Shown here one piece after another: positions 1-10,859 of a stretch of DNA of 64,000 bases. The position numbers and the translations under genes are program-made. Numbering within the stretch: position 1 is the first letter of the stretch; the number at the start of each line of letters is the position of its first letter. The stretch is taken from positions 21,211,670 to 21,275,669 of the forward strand of contig OZ038467.1 of assembly GCA_964036295.1 (NCBI GenBank). Reading direction: 5' to 3'. Under the pieces are notes generated by a model, which was given only the letters and a program-made list of their open reading frames with translations, made no database searches and was not told where the DNA came from. Source of the DNA: Plumapathes pennacea. Taxonomy: Eukaryota; Cnidaria; Anthozoa; Antipatharia; Myriopathidae.

Positions 1-1100
1 CAGTGATTTACAGGTCAAACCGATGATTATTTGCAGGGAAACGAGTGTGACAAGAAGGGGCATTAGACGCAAAATCGGCCATTTTTGAGGCTTAAAGTAG
101 GCTATTGACTTTTTACCTTTCAAATTCGCTCTTCATTCTCATTACAACTTTGGGATTGTTGGAACACTTCAGGACAGCTTCCTTTTTTTATGAAGAATGT
201 TTAGATTTGTTTTTGATTTCATACAGCCGGGCCCGAGAGCAAGTAATTGACAAATTTTTCAAAGCTTTTTAAGCATAAATGGTTTGATCCTATGCGTTTT
301 TGTCTTCTGATATCTCTACAAAGTTTTCAGTTGAAAGATTTTCGCAGGGCGCATTTTTAGGATCGATGAAAAGCTTGCTTGGCGTTTTCGATTTTATATC
401 GGGCACTTTACGTCTAGTTGCATCTGAATAATAGGACTTCTGACTAAACCCGTGTTTTTGCATGTTTTTTTTGTCACCTCAGGCCATTGGTCGTGGACCT
501 GCAAGATGGAAAGACGTCTGCAAAAGGCTCTGAAGTTTAGGTAGGTACTTTAATTTACCGCGCGAGTACAGTTCGCAAAGAATAGATGTTTTTGTAGGTT
601 TGATAACACTGCAACCTTTTGTAGAAGTATCGTTATTAAGAAAGTTTTTTCTCGTGCAGATGAAATGAAGGACAATTGAAGCGAAGTCGGGAAGACTTCA
701 TGGCGGAGCAAGCGAAAGTCATCGCTTGTGGCTGATGGTGAAGCTGTGATGGCGACCTCGTTCACGGCGCAAGAAGGATGAACATGGACTATTGTATGTA
801 CGAACGCTCTTCTACATATTTATTTTGGTTTTGTAATTAAGGAATTACACCGGTCGAGTTTAAGTTTTCTTTCGCTCCGTGTCATGTTAGTGTGAATTTT
901 CTTCGGAAGTCGAATATTTGCGAACCAGTTGTACGGACGAGATAATACTTATTACACCGGTCGAGTTTAAGTTTTCTTTCGCTCCGTGTCATGTTACTGT
1001 GAATTTTTTTCATAAGTCGATTATTTGCGAACCAGTTTTTACGGACGAGATAACGACGGGATGGTACTTGTTGGACAGAATAGGAGCGAAGCTTTGTTAT
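1..1100 (+). repeat. Left-arm repeat module copy, interrupted by a BEL insertion
   Basis: Positions about 400-845 match, in inverted orientation, positions about 15380-14940, including exon-like pieces at 483-540 and about 660-755. About 840-1100 recurs as diverged direct copies near 9150-9260 and 9400-9500. No intact gene is visible; the exon-like pieces carry stops in this copy. The stretch 1-400 shows no recognisable gene or element. The copy is cut at 1100/1101 by the BEL/Pao element and resumes at 6895. Confidence 0.6.
483..540 (+). pseudogene. Exon-like piece of the inverted-repeat gene family (left copy)
   Basis: It is bounded by an acceptor ending cacctcag and a donor gtaggtac. Read in its third frame it gives HWSWTCKMERRLQKALKF, matching the right-arm exon at 15180-15238, which gives HLLWTCKVERCTQNGSKF. 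This copy is one base shorter. Keeping both splice sites and the Trp-Thr-Cys-Lys core in the two arms suggests the piece once coded for protein. The protein family is not recognised. The following piece at about 660-755 corresponds to the right-arm exon at 15001-15077 but holds stops. Confidence 0.4.
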
Positions 1101-1357
1101 TGTGAGAAATGTTAGCGGTAGTAACATGAAGCCAAATTATCCATAGTTCTGATTGATTCATTGTTGTCTGGTTCAGCGTTGTGTAAGCCAATCAGATTAG
1201 AGCCTGTCATTACTGTTGCAATATAGCATGATTTATGTCTTGTTTTTTGATCTCGCTCGAGCAAGCATTGCGTACCTCGTGTGAAAATAAGAAGTGAGTT
1301 TTGATTAAATATGTTTTGATTGTGAACTGTGTGTTGGAACGAGCTATATTTCCGACA
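1101..1357 (+). repeat. 5' LTR of the BEL/Pao element
   Basis: This is 257 bp and identical to the 3' LTR except A at 1231, which is G in the other LTR. It presumably holds the element's promoter. I cannot place a convincing TATA box. Confidence 0.93.
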
Positions 1358-1418
1358 TTGTGGCACCTCCGACGGGGAACAACTAAAGGAGAAGGACCCA
1401 GAAAACCAGAAACTTGAG

Positions 1419-3052
1419 ATGGAGGAGATCAGCGCAAAGCTTAAAACGGAATCCCAGCTATTACAACTCACCAGGAGTAAAACTAAAGCGTATGTGGAGA
1501 AGGGAAACCTAGAGAAGATACTGCGACACAAAGAAGCTCTGGGAAAAGTTGTGACTTCGCTGGAAGAGCTTAAACTGCAGGCAGAGAAAGCCAAACTCGC
1601 GGCGGGAGAAAGCGTCGAAGATGTTGAGAAATGGGGGGCGGAGATCGAACAGAGACTCGACGAAGCAGACGACGATATAACCTACTTAGGTCGCTGTCTT
1701 GAAGAAGCTGCCACGAGAGCAGAAAACGAGAAACGCGAGAAAGAGAACATTCTACTCGCTCGACAACGTGAAGAGGAGCTCAAGTTTGAGAAAGAAAAGC
1801 TAGAACAGAAAGCGAAGATGCAGTTGGCAGAGCAAGCCGCCGCAAAACCAGCGAAAAGCAGCCAGGCTAAATTGCCGAAGTTGGTGATTACTAAATACGA
1901 CGGAACGTATGAGAAGTGGCTGTCCTTCTGGAATAAGTTCGAAGCAGAGATCGATTCCACGGACCTAGCAGCAGTGACCAAGTTTTCGCATTTAAAGGAG
2001 CTGCTTGAACCCAATGTTTGTCAAGGAATCGACGGTCTTCCTTTCACGACAGAGGGATATGAACGGGCCAAGAACATTTTGAAAACCAATTACGGGAAGG
2101 TGAGCGAGATAGTTAAAGCCTATGTGCAGAACATCCAGGCCTTGCCAGTTGTAACCGGAACCCAACCAAGCAAAATACACATGTTTTGCCAGACACTGAA
2201 TTACAATGTTCAGTCCTTGGAACCCTTAGGGAGATTATCAGATTGCAGGTCTATGGTTCGTGGGGTTATCGACAAGCTGCCAGGAATAAAAGCCGAGCTG
2301 GTCAACAATAAGGTGGGCTGGCAGGATTGGGGCTTTACGCAGCTATTGCAAGCCCTCGAACACTGGAAGGCGATACACCCGGTAGAGACACCAAGCAGAA
2401 GCAACGAGAAACCAGCGCCGCCTCGCCAAAGAAGTCTTTATGCCAGGGAACAAATTCCGCCGATGCGAGGATGTTGTGTTTACTGTGAAGACGTGACGCA
2501 CAAATCATCCGAGTGTCAAGAGGTCACGTCACCCGCTGAGCGAAGGAGGAAATTACAACTGAAGAAGCTGTGCTTTAATTGCACCGGAAGCAAGCACCAC
2601 GCAGCCCAGTGTCGCAGCCGCAGTTCCTGTTATCATTGTAAAGGGAAACACCACTCGTCCATCTGTGAAAGAGCAAGTGAACCGGTGGTCAACGGAGGGG
2701 CAGGTATGACAGCCGCACACGAGGGGGAGAAGGTGTGTCACCCAATTGTTGTCGTGAAGGTGAATGGCGTTACCTGTCGGGCATTGTTGGACACAGGCGC
2801 TAACGTATCCTATGCTTCAGGCTACATATTGGATCACCTGAAACTCGTGCCTTCGCACACGCTCACGCGTCGGATTCAGACCATTGTTGGCATAGTTACG
2901 AAGCGCGTCGAGACATACGATCTCCAAGTGAGCGATACGAAAGGAAAGTACGTCATTCCCGTGTGTGCTACGAGAGTGGACCGCGGAGAACTGTTGTCTG
3001 TGGACAATCCGAAGTATGTAGAGTTAATCAGCAGCTACCCTCACTTAAAGGA
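1419..3052 (+). CDS. BEL/Pao gag plus aspartic protease (5' part of gag-pol)
   Basis: The first ATG in the frame is at 1419; the frame is also open upstream into the LTR but has no earlier ATG. The N-terminal about 140 residues are Lys/Glu-rich and probably coiled coil. A DUF1759-like gag segment follows from about residue 150 (PKLVITKYDG). CCHC-type zinc knuckles lie at about residues 350-417 (CCVYCEDVTHKSSEC, CFNCTGSKHHAAQC, CYHCKGKHHSSIC). A retropepsin motif with the catalytic Asp in LLDTGAN sits near residue 458. Gag packages element RNA and the protease cleaves the polyprotein. Similarity to the family leaves this frame near 3050 and continues in the -1 frame, so it ends without a natural gag stop. 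The open frame itself runs on to 3206 as non-homologous sequence. Confidence 0.85.
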
Positions 3053-5953
3053 GTATACATGGAGGATACGGACACCAAGAGCCAGCTTCCTGTGCACATT
3101 CTCCTGGGGACGAGTGAGTACACTAAGATCAAGACGCGAAAACCCCAGCGAACCGGAGTCATGGGTCAACCCGTCGCTGAACTTACACGGTTTGGCTGGA
3201 CCATAATGTCATCGGGAGAAGAGGCAAACCTGGACAACATGTTCCTGACGCAGACTGCCAGGACCGACTATGAGGAACTTTGTCGGATGGATGTCCTTGG
3301 TCTCGAAGACAAACCTAGCGGAGATCAGAGCGTTGTGCATGCAGAGTTCCTGGAACAGCTCCATCGTGACCCGGAAGGCTGGTATGAGACCGGACTCCCG
3401 TGGAAGGGAGACCACCCCCCCTTGCCATCAAACAAAGCAGGGAGCTTGAAGAGGCTGGGGAACTTGGTGCAACGTCTGAAGAAGACCGGGAGACTAGACG
3501 AATACGATGCCATTATCCAGGACCAGCTGAAGGAAGGAATCGTGGAGAAAGCAGAGATGCCGCCCATAGGGAGAGAGTTCTATATACCCCACAAGGCGGT
3601 CGTAAGAGAGAACGCGGAAACTACCAAGATGAGGATCGTTTATGATGCATCTGCCAAAGCATACGACTCTGCGCCCTCCCTGAACGATCGCCTCGATATC
3701 GGACCGCCGCTGCAGAACAAGCTATGGAAGGTCCTTGTCAGGGGGAGGTTCCATGCAGTAGCCCTCGCCGGTGACATCCGCAAGGCATTTCTTCAAGTGC
3801 GAATCCGAGCCGAGCACAGAGACGCGCTGAGGTTCCACTGGCTTGACGCCAAGGACCCCCAACGTGTGTGCACGTTACGGTTTACCAGGGCACTCTTTGG
3901 CTTGGGGCCATCGCCATTCCTACTAGGTGGTGTACTTCAACATCATCTGAACGTTTGCCGAACCGATCATCCCAAGTACGTGGGAGAAATTGAGCGGGAA
4001 TTGTATGTTGATGACCTACTGACCGGTGGACCAACTGTGGAACAAGCGCGCAAGAAGAAGGAAATCACGACCGAGATATTCAGCAAGGCTACCTTACAAT
4101 TGCACAAGTGGAACTCTAACGCAAAAGAGCTAGAACTGACAGAAGTGAATGAGAGCGAGGAGGACCTGAGTTATGCCAAGCAGCAGTGCGGTGTACAGCC
4201 TAGAGAGTGTGGCGTCCTCGGATTAAAGTGGGATAAGCGCACTGACGAAATCGGAGTTGTCTTCCCAACAAGTGCCGCTCAACCGACGAAGAGAGGCATC
4301 TTAGGCAAAGTGGCCAAGATCTACGACCCCCTGGGCCTTGTGGCGCCAACCATTCTACAAGGGAAACTACTATATCGCGAGAGCTGTGACGAGAAGTGCA
4401 GTTGGGATGCGCAATTGTCCGCGGGGCTGGTACACAGATGGCAGAAATGGGAGAGCAGTCTTCCCCAGCTAGTGAACACTCCAAGGTCGCTGGCAACTTA
4501 CCGAGAGCCTAAAGAGGAGATCGCCCTTCATGCCTTTGGAGACGCTAGCGGCAAGGGCGTTGGCGCCGCTGTATATGCTGTCATCACGCAACCGACCGGA
4601 GTCAACCAAGGTCTTGTCGCAGCGAAGGCAAGACTGGCCAAACAAGGACTCACTATTCCTTGCCGGGAGTTAGTGTCTGGTCACATGGCCGTGAATCTGC
4701 TGAGTAACGTCCGGGATGCAATACAAGGGTTTCCCATAACGTCTCTTCACTGTTGGCTTGACAGCAGTGTTGCCCTCCATTGGGTGCGCGGTACAGGAGA
4801 CTACAAGCAGTTTGTTGGAAACCGAGTTGGCAAGATTCGGGAACACGATGATGTCAACTGGAGACATGTGCCTACCCAAGACAACCCCGCTGACCTTGCC
4901 AGCAGAGGCGGGCCTGTGAACGCCGAAACACGCCTGTGGTGGAACGGACCAGAGTGGCTGAGCGATCGTGCACAGTGGCCACCAGACATTGTGACCCAAG
5001 CCAGTGCAGAATCGACTGCGGAGGCCAAGGCGACAAAGCAACTATTTGCCTCAGCAGTAGCAGCAAACGATGAGTTAGACGACCTCCTTTCCAAGACCAC
5101 CTACTGGCGAACCTTACGGGTTAGCGCGTGGATCTTCAGATTTGCCCGCAACGCCAGAAGTCCAAAAGCCAAAACCAGAGGACCACTCACTACTGAAGAG
5201 ATTGAGGAACAGGAGCGATTCTGGGTACTACGAGCCCAACACCGAGGCGCGGAGAAGCTGGAAGAGGATCGCCTCCAGTTGAATCTACAGAGAAATGACG
5301 ACGGAGTACTCGAGTGCAGAGGTAGAGTTCAAGGGCATTACCCGATCTATATTCCCGACTCCTCAACTTTGGCAGAGAAGTTTGTTCAACACGCGCACAA
5401 GGTCACGCTCCATGGCGGTGTAGGTCTTACCATGGCCAAGGTCAGAGAACGACACTGGATTCCACGACTAAGGCGACTCGTGAAGCGAGGAATCAAGCAG
5501 TGTCACGGATGTAAGAGGTTCCAAGCCATAGCATACGCAGCGCCACCACCCGGTAACCTGCCAACCACTCGCACAGAAGGAACTACCGCGTTTCAAGTCA
5601 TCGGGATAGATTACGCTGGGCCACTGCGCTACCGAATTTCCAAGGGTCGAGAAGGCAAGGCATATGTGCTACTATATGCATGCAGCTTCACCAGGGGGAT
5701 GTACCTCGACCTACTGCCCAACCTGGAGATGACAGAATGTCTGGACAGCCTGGAACGGTTCATTGCCCGCTGTGGCCGGCCTGAGCGAATATACTCGGAT
5801 AATGGGGCGACGTTCATCGGAGCAGCGAAGTGGGTGAAAGCGGTGATGCGTGACGAGCGACTTCAGGGTTACCTGGCCAAGAACAGCATAAGGTGGCAGT
5901 TCAATTTGAGCCGGGCCCCGTGGTGGGGAATTTGCAGGCCAATTTGGGCCTGA
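3053..5953 (+). pseudogene. BEL/Pao pol: RT, RNase H and integrase (frame-broken)
   Basis: This continues the polyprotein in the -1 frame relative to gag, consistent with a one-base loss near 3053. RT motifs include DIRKAFLQV and the catalytic YVDD at 4004-4015. RNase H begins near FGDASGKG (first Asp at 4541-4543). The integrase has an HHCC zinc finger (about 5390-5510, ending CHGC), a core with Asp in GIDYAGPL (5609-5611) and Asp in YSDNGATF (5798-5800). At about 5925-5950 the frame changes again, inside the segment where family members carry the catalytic Glu after a WWGG motif, and that Glu cannot be read here. The integrase is therefore expected to be inactive. The frame ends at a stop at 5951-5953. 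Confidence 0.88.
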
Positions 5954-6594
5954 TGAAAGCAGCTCTTTACAAGGTCATTGGCAACGGATTTCTGAGCTGG
6001 AAGCAGCTGGAAAAGGTTCTCCTGAGCGTCGAGATTACCCTCAACGACCGACCCCTTGGGTACGTGGAAGACGACGTGCAGTATCCAGTGATAACCCCAA
6101 ATTCATTGCTCTTCATGCGACCCAGCCACCTTCTGCAGCCACAACCCCATCTGGTTCAGAACATCGATTTGCGCAAGCGCTACAAGTACTTGGGGCGATG
6201 CAAAGACGCCATGTGGTCAAGGTGGACCCGAGAATACCTGCGCTCACTCCGGGAAAGACACGTGAGCAAAAGGAGAGATGGATGCATTGCGCCGCATGTT
6301 GGAGATGTCGTGATCATCAAGTCAGAGGAAAGAAACCGGGGCAAATGGCGTCTGGGGATAGTGACAGAGCTCATCGTGGGCACAGACGGAGTAGTACGGG
6401 CGGCGAGGCTGCGCGCCGGAAAGTCGTTCATCGAACGAGCTGTTCAGCACCTCTACCCCCTCGAGCTTACATGCGATAGAGAAGCTCCCGCAGCACCTGA
6501 ACCACCGCTCCAGAATCCAGAGGCGAGGCCCAAGAGGAACGCTGCGATCAACGCAGCACGGCGAATTGCCGAACTATCCGTTAATGAGCAGTAG
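5927..6594 (+). pseudogene. BEL/Pao integrase C-terminus and DUF5641-like domain
   Basis: This is the 3' end of pol in a third frame relative to gag, following the break at about 5925-5950. It reads GLMKAALYKVIG, then a segment with TLNDRPLGYVEDD and a DUF5641-like region (REYLRSLRERHV, GDVVIIKSEE, GKWRLGIVTEL) ending at TAG 6592-6594. DUF5641 normally closes BEL/Pao polyproteins. The stop lies 43 bases before the 3' LTR, as expected for a nearly complete element. Confidence 0.85.
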
Positions 6595-6637
6595 TTTCTG
6601 TTTATGTTTGCCTACTCCGTATTCAAACAGGGGAGTG

Positions 6638-6894
6638 TGTGAGAAATGTTAGCGGTAGTAACATGAAGCCAAATTATCCATAGTTCTGATTGATTCATTG
6701 TTGTCTGGTTCAGCGTTGTGTAAGCCAATCAGATTAGAGCCTGTCATTACTGTTGCAATATAGCATGGTTTATGTCTTGTTTTTTGATCTCGCTCGAGCA
6801 AGCATTGCGTACCTCGTGTGAAAATAAGAAGTGAGTTTTGATTAAATATGTTTTGATTGTGAACTGTGTGTTGGAACGAGCTATATTTCCGACA
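6638..6894 (+). repeat. 3' LTR of the BEL/Pao element
   Basis: This is 257 bp, preceded by the purine-rich tract that would prime plus-strand synthesis and followed by the TTAT target duplication. Host repeat sequence continues directly after it (ATCTGCGGG at 6899 onward). Confidence 0.93.
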
Positions 6895-6898
6895 TTAT

Positions 6899-7033
6899 AT
6901 CTGCGGGAAGATGTGCTTCATAATTTCTTTCCGTTCAAATCCTTGTGTGTCGTGTTTATCGTGAATTGTTTTCGGAAGTGGGACCTGATAAACAGAATAA
7001 GAGCGTGAACCACGGATTGGTTACTGGTATACC

Positions 7034-7068
<35 letters not shown>

Positions 7069-8040
7069 CAGCAATAATGTGTACTGCACTTCGAATTACT
7101 TGCGTAGTTCCTTTTAAATGCTAGTCGTTGACGTTAGAAATTTTTTGGGGGGGTTTAAGAGTGAAGCCTATGTACTTTTTTTTAGTACGATTGTTATTTT
7201 ACGATTTTATTAGTCGACTCCATTTAGTTTGTAACTTAAAAAAAAAGTACTAAGTTTTCCTGGAGTTGCGTTGTAATTTAGTGGCGGCCCCGAAGGGCCT
7301 TAGAGTGAAGAACAATTAAGGAAATGATGGAAAGAGGACACGCCGGCGGGGGAAATTGCCGACGAGCCTCGAACGGTTGAAATGTTTAGCTCGGATTGAC
7401 ATTGCTTGGTAGCTTTTGTTTATTTTATGTTGTCTTGGTTTGCATCGCCTTTTCGCGACTGTTTCTTTTTTTGCGTACGAAGTTTTCTGCAATTTATTTG
7501 AGAGGCCAAAGCGTATTTATTTGCTCGAACGGTTGAAATGTTTAGCTCGGTAGCTTTTGTTTATTTTATGTTGTCTTGGTTTGCATCGCCTTTTCGTGAC
7601 TGTCTTTTTTTTTTTTTTTTTTTGCGCACGAAGTTTCCTGCAATTTATTTGCTCGAAGGGTTGAAATGTTTAGCTCGGATTGACATTGCTCGGCCATGCG
7701 ATCGCATTCTGTTTTAGTCTGCGCTCGTTGGAGAAACCGGTGCAAATACAAGTTGTAAAACAATCCAAATTTATCCAGAAACTTCAAACGAAGACTTGAT
7801 ACACCAGTGCTTGTTTTTTGTTTTTGTGCGTGTGGACCTTGCATGAATGCGATTCCAAATGCGTGCATTCTCTTGGTATATTGGTCTTGCATCTGCAATG
7901 ATTAGTCTTTGACCAATGAAAGGCTATTGTAAACCAGTTTTAATGAATATTTTGACACATATTTTGCTGCCGTGCAGATGCCCATTTCGTCAACTCGTAA
8001 GAGTGATCTTTTTGTTGTTGTTTTTAAGTGAGGGTCCCCC
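6899..8040 (+). repeat. Left-arm repeat module with about 150-bp tandem units
   Basis: This resumes the host repeat after the BEL insertion. It holds a 28-base T run near 7037-7064 and a marker segment GGCGGCCCCGAAGGGCC near 7282, repeated at about 10108. Two tandem units of about 150 bp follow (7370-7530 and 7525-7690; shared text TTGAAATGTTTAGCTCGG). Related units recur at about 10880-11330 and inverted at about 14640-14815. The stretch 7690-7990 (gcgctcgttggagaaaccgg) repeats at about 8270-8530 and inverted at about 16250-16520. No gene is evident. Confidence 0.6.
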
Positions 8041-8133
8041 TTTTTGGTTTATTTTGAGAAGGGTCCTCCTTTTGTTGTTTTTTTGAGTAAGGGTTCTCCG
8101 TTTGTTTGTTTGAATAAGGGTCCCGTGGCTGGG

Positions 8134-8204
8134 GTACTGGAAACTGTCACCGTTATTGTACAACCAGTAGGAGAGGATTGTGAAGAAACACGCTCACTGA
8201 AGAG
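8134..8204 (+). pseudogene. Exon-like piece LETVTVIVQPVGEDCEE (left copy)
   Basis: This frame reads VLETVTVIVQPVGEDCEET and then RSLKR up to a good donor (AAGAG|gtatgt). The same piece occurs inverted at 16587-16663 and from 18146 upward, always with the donor preserved. A diverged relative (EIITSILQPVG) sits at about 17281-17320. I see no clean acceptor, because the upstream sequence is GGGTCCC-type repeat. The protein is not recognised. Hydrophobic beta-like spacing and the Cys suggest an extracellular domain, which is only a guess. Confidence 0.35.
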
Positions 8205-8586
8205 GTATGTAAGAGTCGCAGTTAGGTTTCTTTTTCACCGCGGAAATTAAACGTTTCGACTATGCGACTGCATTTTGTTTTAGTCAGCGCTCGTTGGAGA
8301 AACCGGTAGCAACAAATACAAGTTGTAAAACATCCAAATTTATCCAGAAACTTCAAAAGAAGACTTGATACACCAGTGCTTGTTTTTTTTGTGTGTGTGT
8401 GTGTGTGGACCTCGCATGAATGCGATTCCAAATGCGTGCATTCTCTTGTTATATTGGCATCTGCAGTGATTAGTCTTTGACCAATGAAAGGCTATTGTAA
8501 ACCGGTTTTAATGCATATTTTGACACATAGTTTGCTGCCGTGCACAGATGCCCAATTTGCATATATGTTTTCGTCGCCTCAGTCAG

Positions 8587-8641
8587 TTGCTTCCCGAATT
8601 GCGAGCAGAACGGACGGACGTGTTCGGACTCTAATTTTGAG
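8587..8641 (+). pseudogene. EGF-like Cys-rich exon-like piece (left copy)
   Basis: It is bounded by acceptor cctcagtcag and donor gtaagcgt. One frame reads CFPNCEQNGRTCSDSNFE, which resembles part of an EGF-like domain. The inverted right-arm copy (16132-16194) is 8 bp longer through two extra CGGA units, which shifts its frame. At least one of the two copies therefore cannot encode the same peptide. Confidence 0.35.
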
Positions 8642-8819
8642 GTAAGCGTGGTTTTATTTATGCTCGAAAAGAAGAGATTAAATTTATTGCGCATAAAGAG
8701 AAGAAACGAAGCTCCAGTTTAGCTAGTTTGAAAACGCTGTAGACGTATTGGCTATGTAAACTGAACGTTTCGCGCTTGTGAAATTCTCGTTTAATGAGGA
8801 CGTTCTTTTCTTGCTAGCA

Positions 8820-9150
8820 GGACAGTGGAGAGCCGAAGGCAGCGAAAGCAAGCCAAAGTCACCGTTTCTCAATGGTAAGTATTCTTTTTTGGTAAAAGTT
8901 GCGACAAGAATCTAGCACGTGCCATTTTTGTTTCATACTTGTTTGGAACAGTCAAGCTTATGGCCAATACATGTTCTTTTCTCGCAGAGCTTGTCCGACC
9001 TGTTGCAGCAAACGTGATTTGCAAGAAAGCTTCGCACATAATATGGAACATTTCTTGATGATGGCGACATCGTTCACGGAAGGAGGATGAACATGGACTA
9101 TGGTATGCATGAACACCGTTTCACATATTTATTTAAGATTACACTAGTCG
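8820..9150 (+). pseudogene. Fused exon-like piece and flanking intron of the module (left copy)
   Basis: From 8820 to 8875 the sequence fuses the start of one right-arm exon (GACAGTGGAGAGCCGAAGG, as at 15747-15765) to the end of another (KQAKVTVSQW, then gtaagtat, as at 15001-15030). The intervening exons are lost. The fusion shows the left copy is internally deleted relative to the right arm. Downstream, 9000-9120 contains text shared with 730-800 (GATGGCGAC...TTCACGG...GAAGGATGAACATGGACTAT). Confidence 0.4.
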
Positions 9151-10190
9151 AGTTTAGATTTTCATTCGCTCCGTGTCATGTTACCGTGAATTTTCTTCGG
9201 AGGTTGATTATTTGCGAACCAGTGTGACGGACGAGTAAACAAAGTGAAGCTTTCTTATGTCTGCGGGAAAATGAGCTTCAAAATTTCTTTACATTCAAAT
9301 CTTTGTGTGTCATGTTTATCGTGAATTTTTTTTTTTTTTTTTTTTAATCGGCAATAATATCTACTGCACTCCGATTTTTTTTGCGTAGTTCCTTTTAAAT
9401 GCTAGTCGTTTGTGTGTCATGTTACTGTGAATTTTCTTCGGAGGTCGATTATTTGCGAACCAGTGTGACGGACGAGTAAACGAAGTGAAGCTTTCTTATA
9501 TCTGCGGGAAAATGAGCTTAAAAATTTCTTTACACCCAAATCTTTGTGTGTCATGTTTATCGTGAGTTTTTTTTGGAAGTCGAACCTGATAAATAGAATA
9601 AGATCGTTTTTTTTTTTAATTGGCGATGACATGTACTGCACTTCGATTGTTTTCCGTAGTTTCTTTTAAATGGTAGTCGTTTGTGTGGCCTGTTTATTCT
9701 GATTTTTTTTGGAAGTCGAACCTGATAAATAGAATAAGAGCGTAGACGTTTTTTTTAATCGGCGATGATAAGTTTTGCACTAAGTTTTTTTTTTTCGTGG
9801 TTCCTTTTAAATGCTATTCGTTTCTTTATCCTGAATTTTTTTTCCAAGTCGAACCTGATAAATAGAATAAGATCGTGGACTTTTTTTTTTTTTTTAATCG
9901 GCGATGATAAGTTCTGCACTAAGTTTTTTTTTCGTAATTCCTTTTAAAAGCTAGTCGTTGACGTTTAAAATTTTTGGGAGGTTTAAGAGTGAACTTTTTT
10001 AGTACGATATTTATTTTACGATTTCATTTTTTAGTTAGTAAGTTTAAGAAGAAGAAAAAAAAAAGAAGAAGTACCAACTTTTCCTTTTAGTTGCACTTTG
10101 AGTTGCTGGCGGCCCCGAAGGGCCTTAGAGAGAAGAACAATTAAAGAAATGATGGAACATTGAGGACATGCCGGAGGGGGGAAGCGCCGA
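9150..10190 (+). repeat. Direct repeats with poly-T tracts (left arm)
   Basis: Several diverged direct copies of an 80-170 bp unit are present. Shared text includes AATCGGCGATGATAAGTTC, TCGAACCTGATAAATAGAATAAGA and TTCCTTTTAAATGCTAG, interleaved with T runs of 10-22. Two copies (about 9241-9270 and 9481-9510) preserve the uninterrupted form of the BEL target site. The block ends with the GGCGGCCCCGAAGGGCC marker near 10108. No coding potential is apparent. Confidence 0.6.
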
Positions 10191-10191
10191 C

Positions 10192-10262
10192 AAGCCTCGA
10201 ACCATCAAACCTTCAATGTCTTAACACTGAGAGTAACCCGTTGAGCCATTGAGCTATTCTCG
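10192..10262 (-). repeat. tRNA-like or SINE-head sequence (weak)
   Basis: On the minus strand this reads TAGCTCAATGGCTCAACGGG, resembling a pol III A box. About 45 bases later it reads GGTTCGAGGCTTG, resembling a B box. Spacing is close to that of a tRNA gene, but I cannot fold a convincing cloverleaf. A degenerate tRNA-derived SINE head is the more likely reading. Confidence 0.25.
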
Positions 10263-10414
10263 ATAAGTACATGGAAAAATTGCTTAGATATAGGTTTGAT
10301 GAATAATTAGGATGTGAATGTATGCAAAGAATATGACGTAATCAAACAATAGGTCACATACTTTAGTGGTTCATGTGACCCCGGATCAACTGTGATTGGC
10401 GGATTACTTATTCA

Positions 10415-10759
10415 TTGCATGTTGGTAGTTTTTGCTCGAACATGTGCGAGATGAGATTTGAGTTGACGATTCAAAGCAGAAAGGATAACGTGGCGGAGTT
10501 TGAAGCAAACGAAAGGTATTTTCTTGACTGTTTTGCACAGCAGTTAAGCGGAGATGTTAATTTAGTAATTCAGGAAAAAGCTGCTCTCGGGTGTGTAGTC
10601 AGCGTGCTTCGAAGATATGAAATGTTTGTTACGCGAAAATGCAGTTCTTCATTGCAAAGATGTCTCCTGTGTACATACATTTTATCATTTGTGCTTCGCT
10701 CAGAGAGTTTGCGTACACATTTTAATGAGTTTCTTATCCGGATAACAGTTGCGTTTTGA
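10415..10759 (+). other. Possible small gene or first exon, unrecognised
   Basis: An open frame of 114 codons lies between repeat blocks. An internal ATG at about 10451 begins MRFELTIQSRKDNVAEFE and reaches a possible donor (GAAAG|gtatttt) near 10515, so it may be a first exon rather than a single-exon gene. The predicted peptide is not recognised. Downstream to about 10860 nothing else is identifiable. Confidence is low because the frame is not unusually long for this base composition. Confidence 0.2.
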
Positions 10760-10859
10760 TTTTTTGAGCGTCAATCGTGTTCGTTTCGTTTTCGGGTCAC
10801 GTTTGTAGGATTAGCACACGAGGTATGTGACTTTACTTTTGTTTAGAGAAATAAACTTC

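Larger units (their letters stand above)
1101..6894 (+). mobile_element. BEL/Pao LTR retrotransposon, nearly full length, young
   Basis: Two 257-bp LTRs (1101-1357 and 6638-6894) start TGTGAG and end CGACA, giving canonical TG...CA ends. They differ at one site I could find, A1231 versus G6768. A 4-bp duplication TTAT flanks the element (1097-1100 and 6895-6898). A TGG-initial candidate primer-binding site starts at 1361, three bases after the 5' LTR, and a purine-rich tract (ACAGGGGAGTG) lies just before the 3' LTR. Domain order is gag, zinc knuckles, aspartic protease, RT, RNase H, integrase and a C-terminal DUF5641-like domain, which is diagnostic of BEL/Pao. The coding region is broken in two places, so this copy is probably not autonomous. 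Confidence 0.95.

Noticed and set aside
3041..3056. Programmed -1 frameshift between gag/protease and RT in the BEL element
   Set aside because: BEL/Pao elements normally use one continuous frame, the site CTTAAAG is not a canonical slippery heptamer, and a second unrelated break lies at 5925-5950. A one-base loss is simpler.
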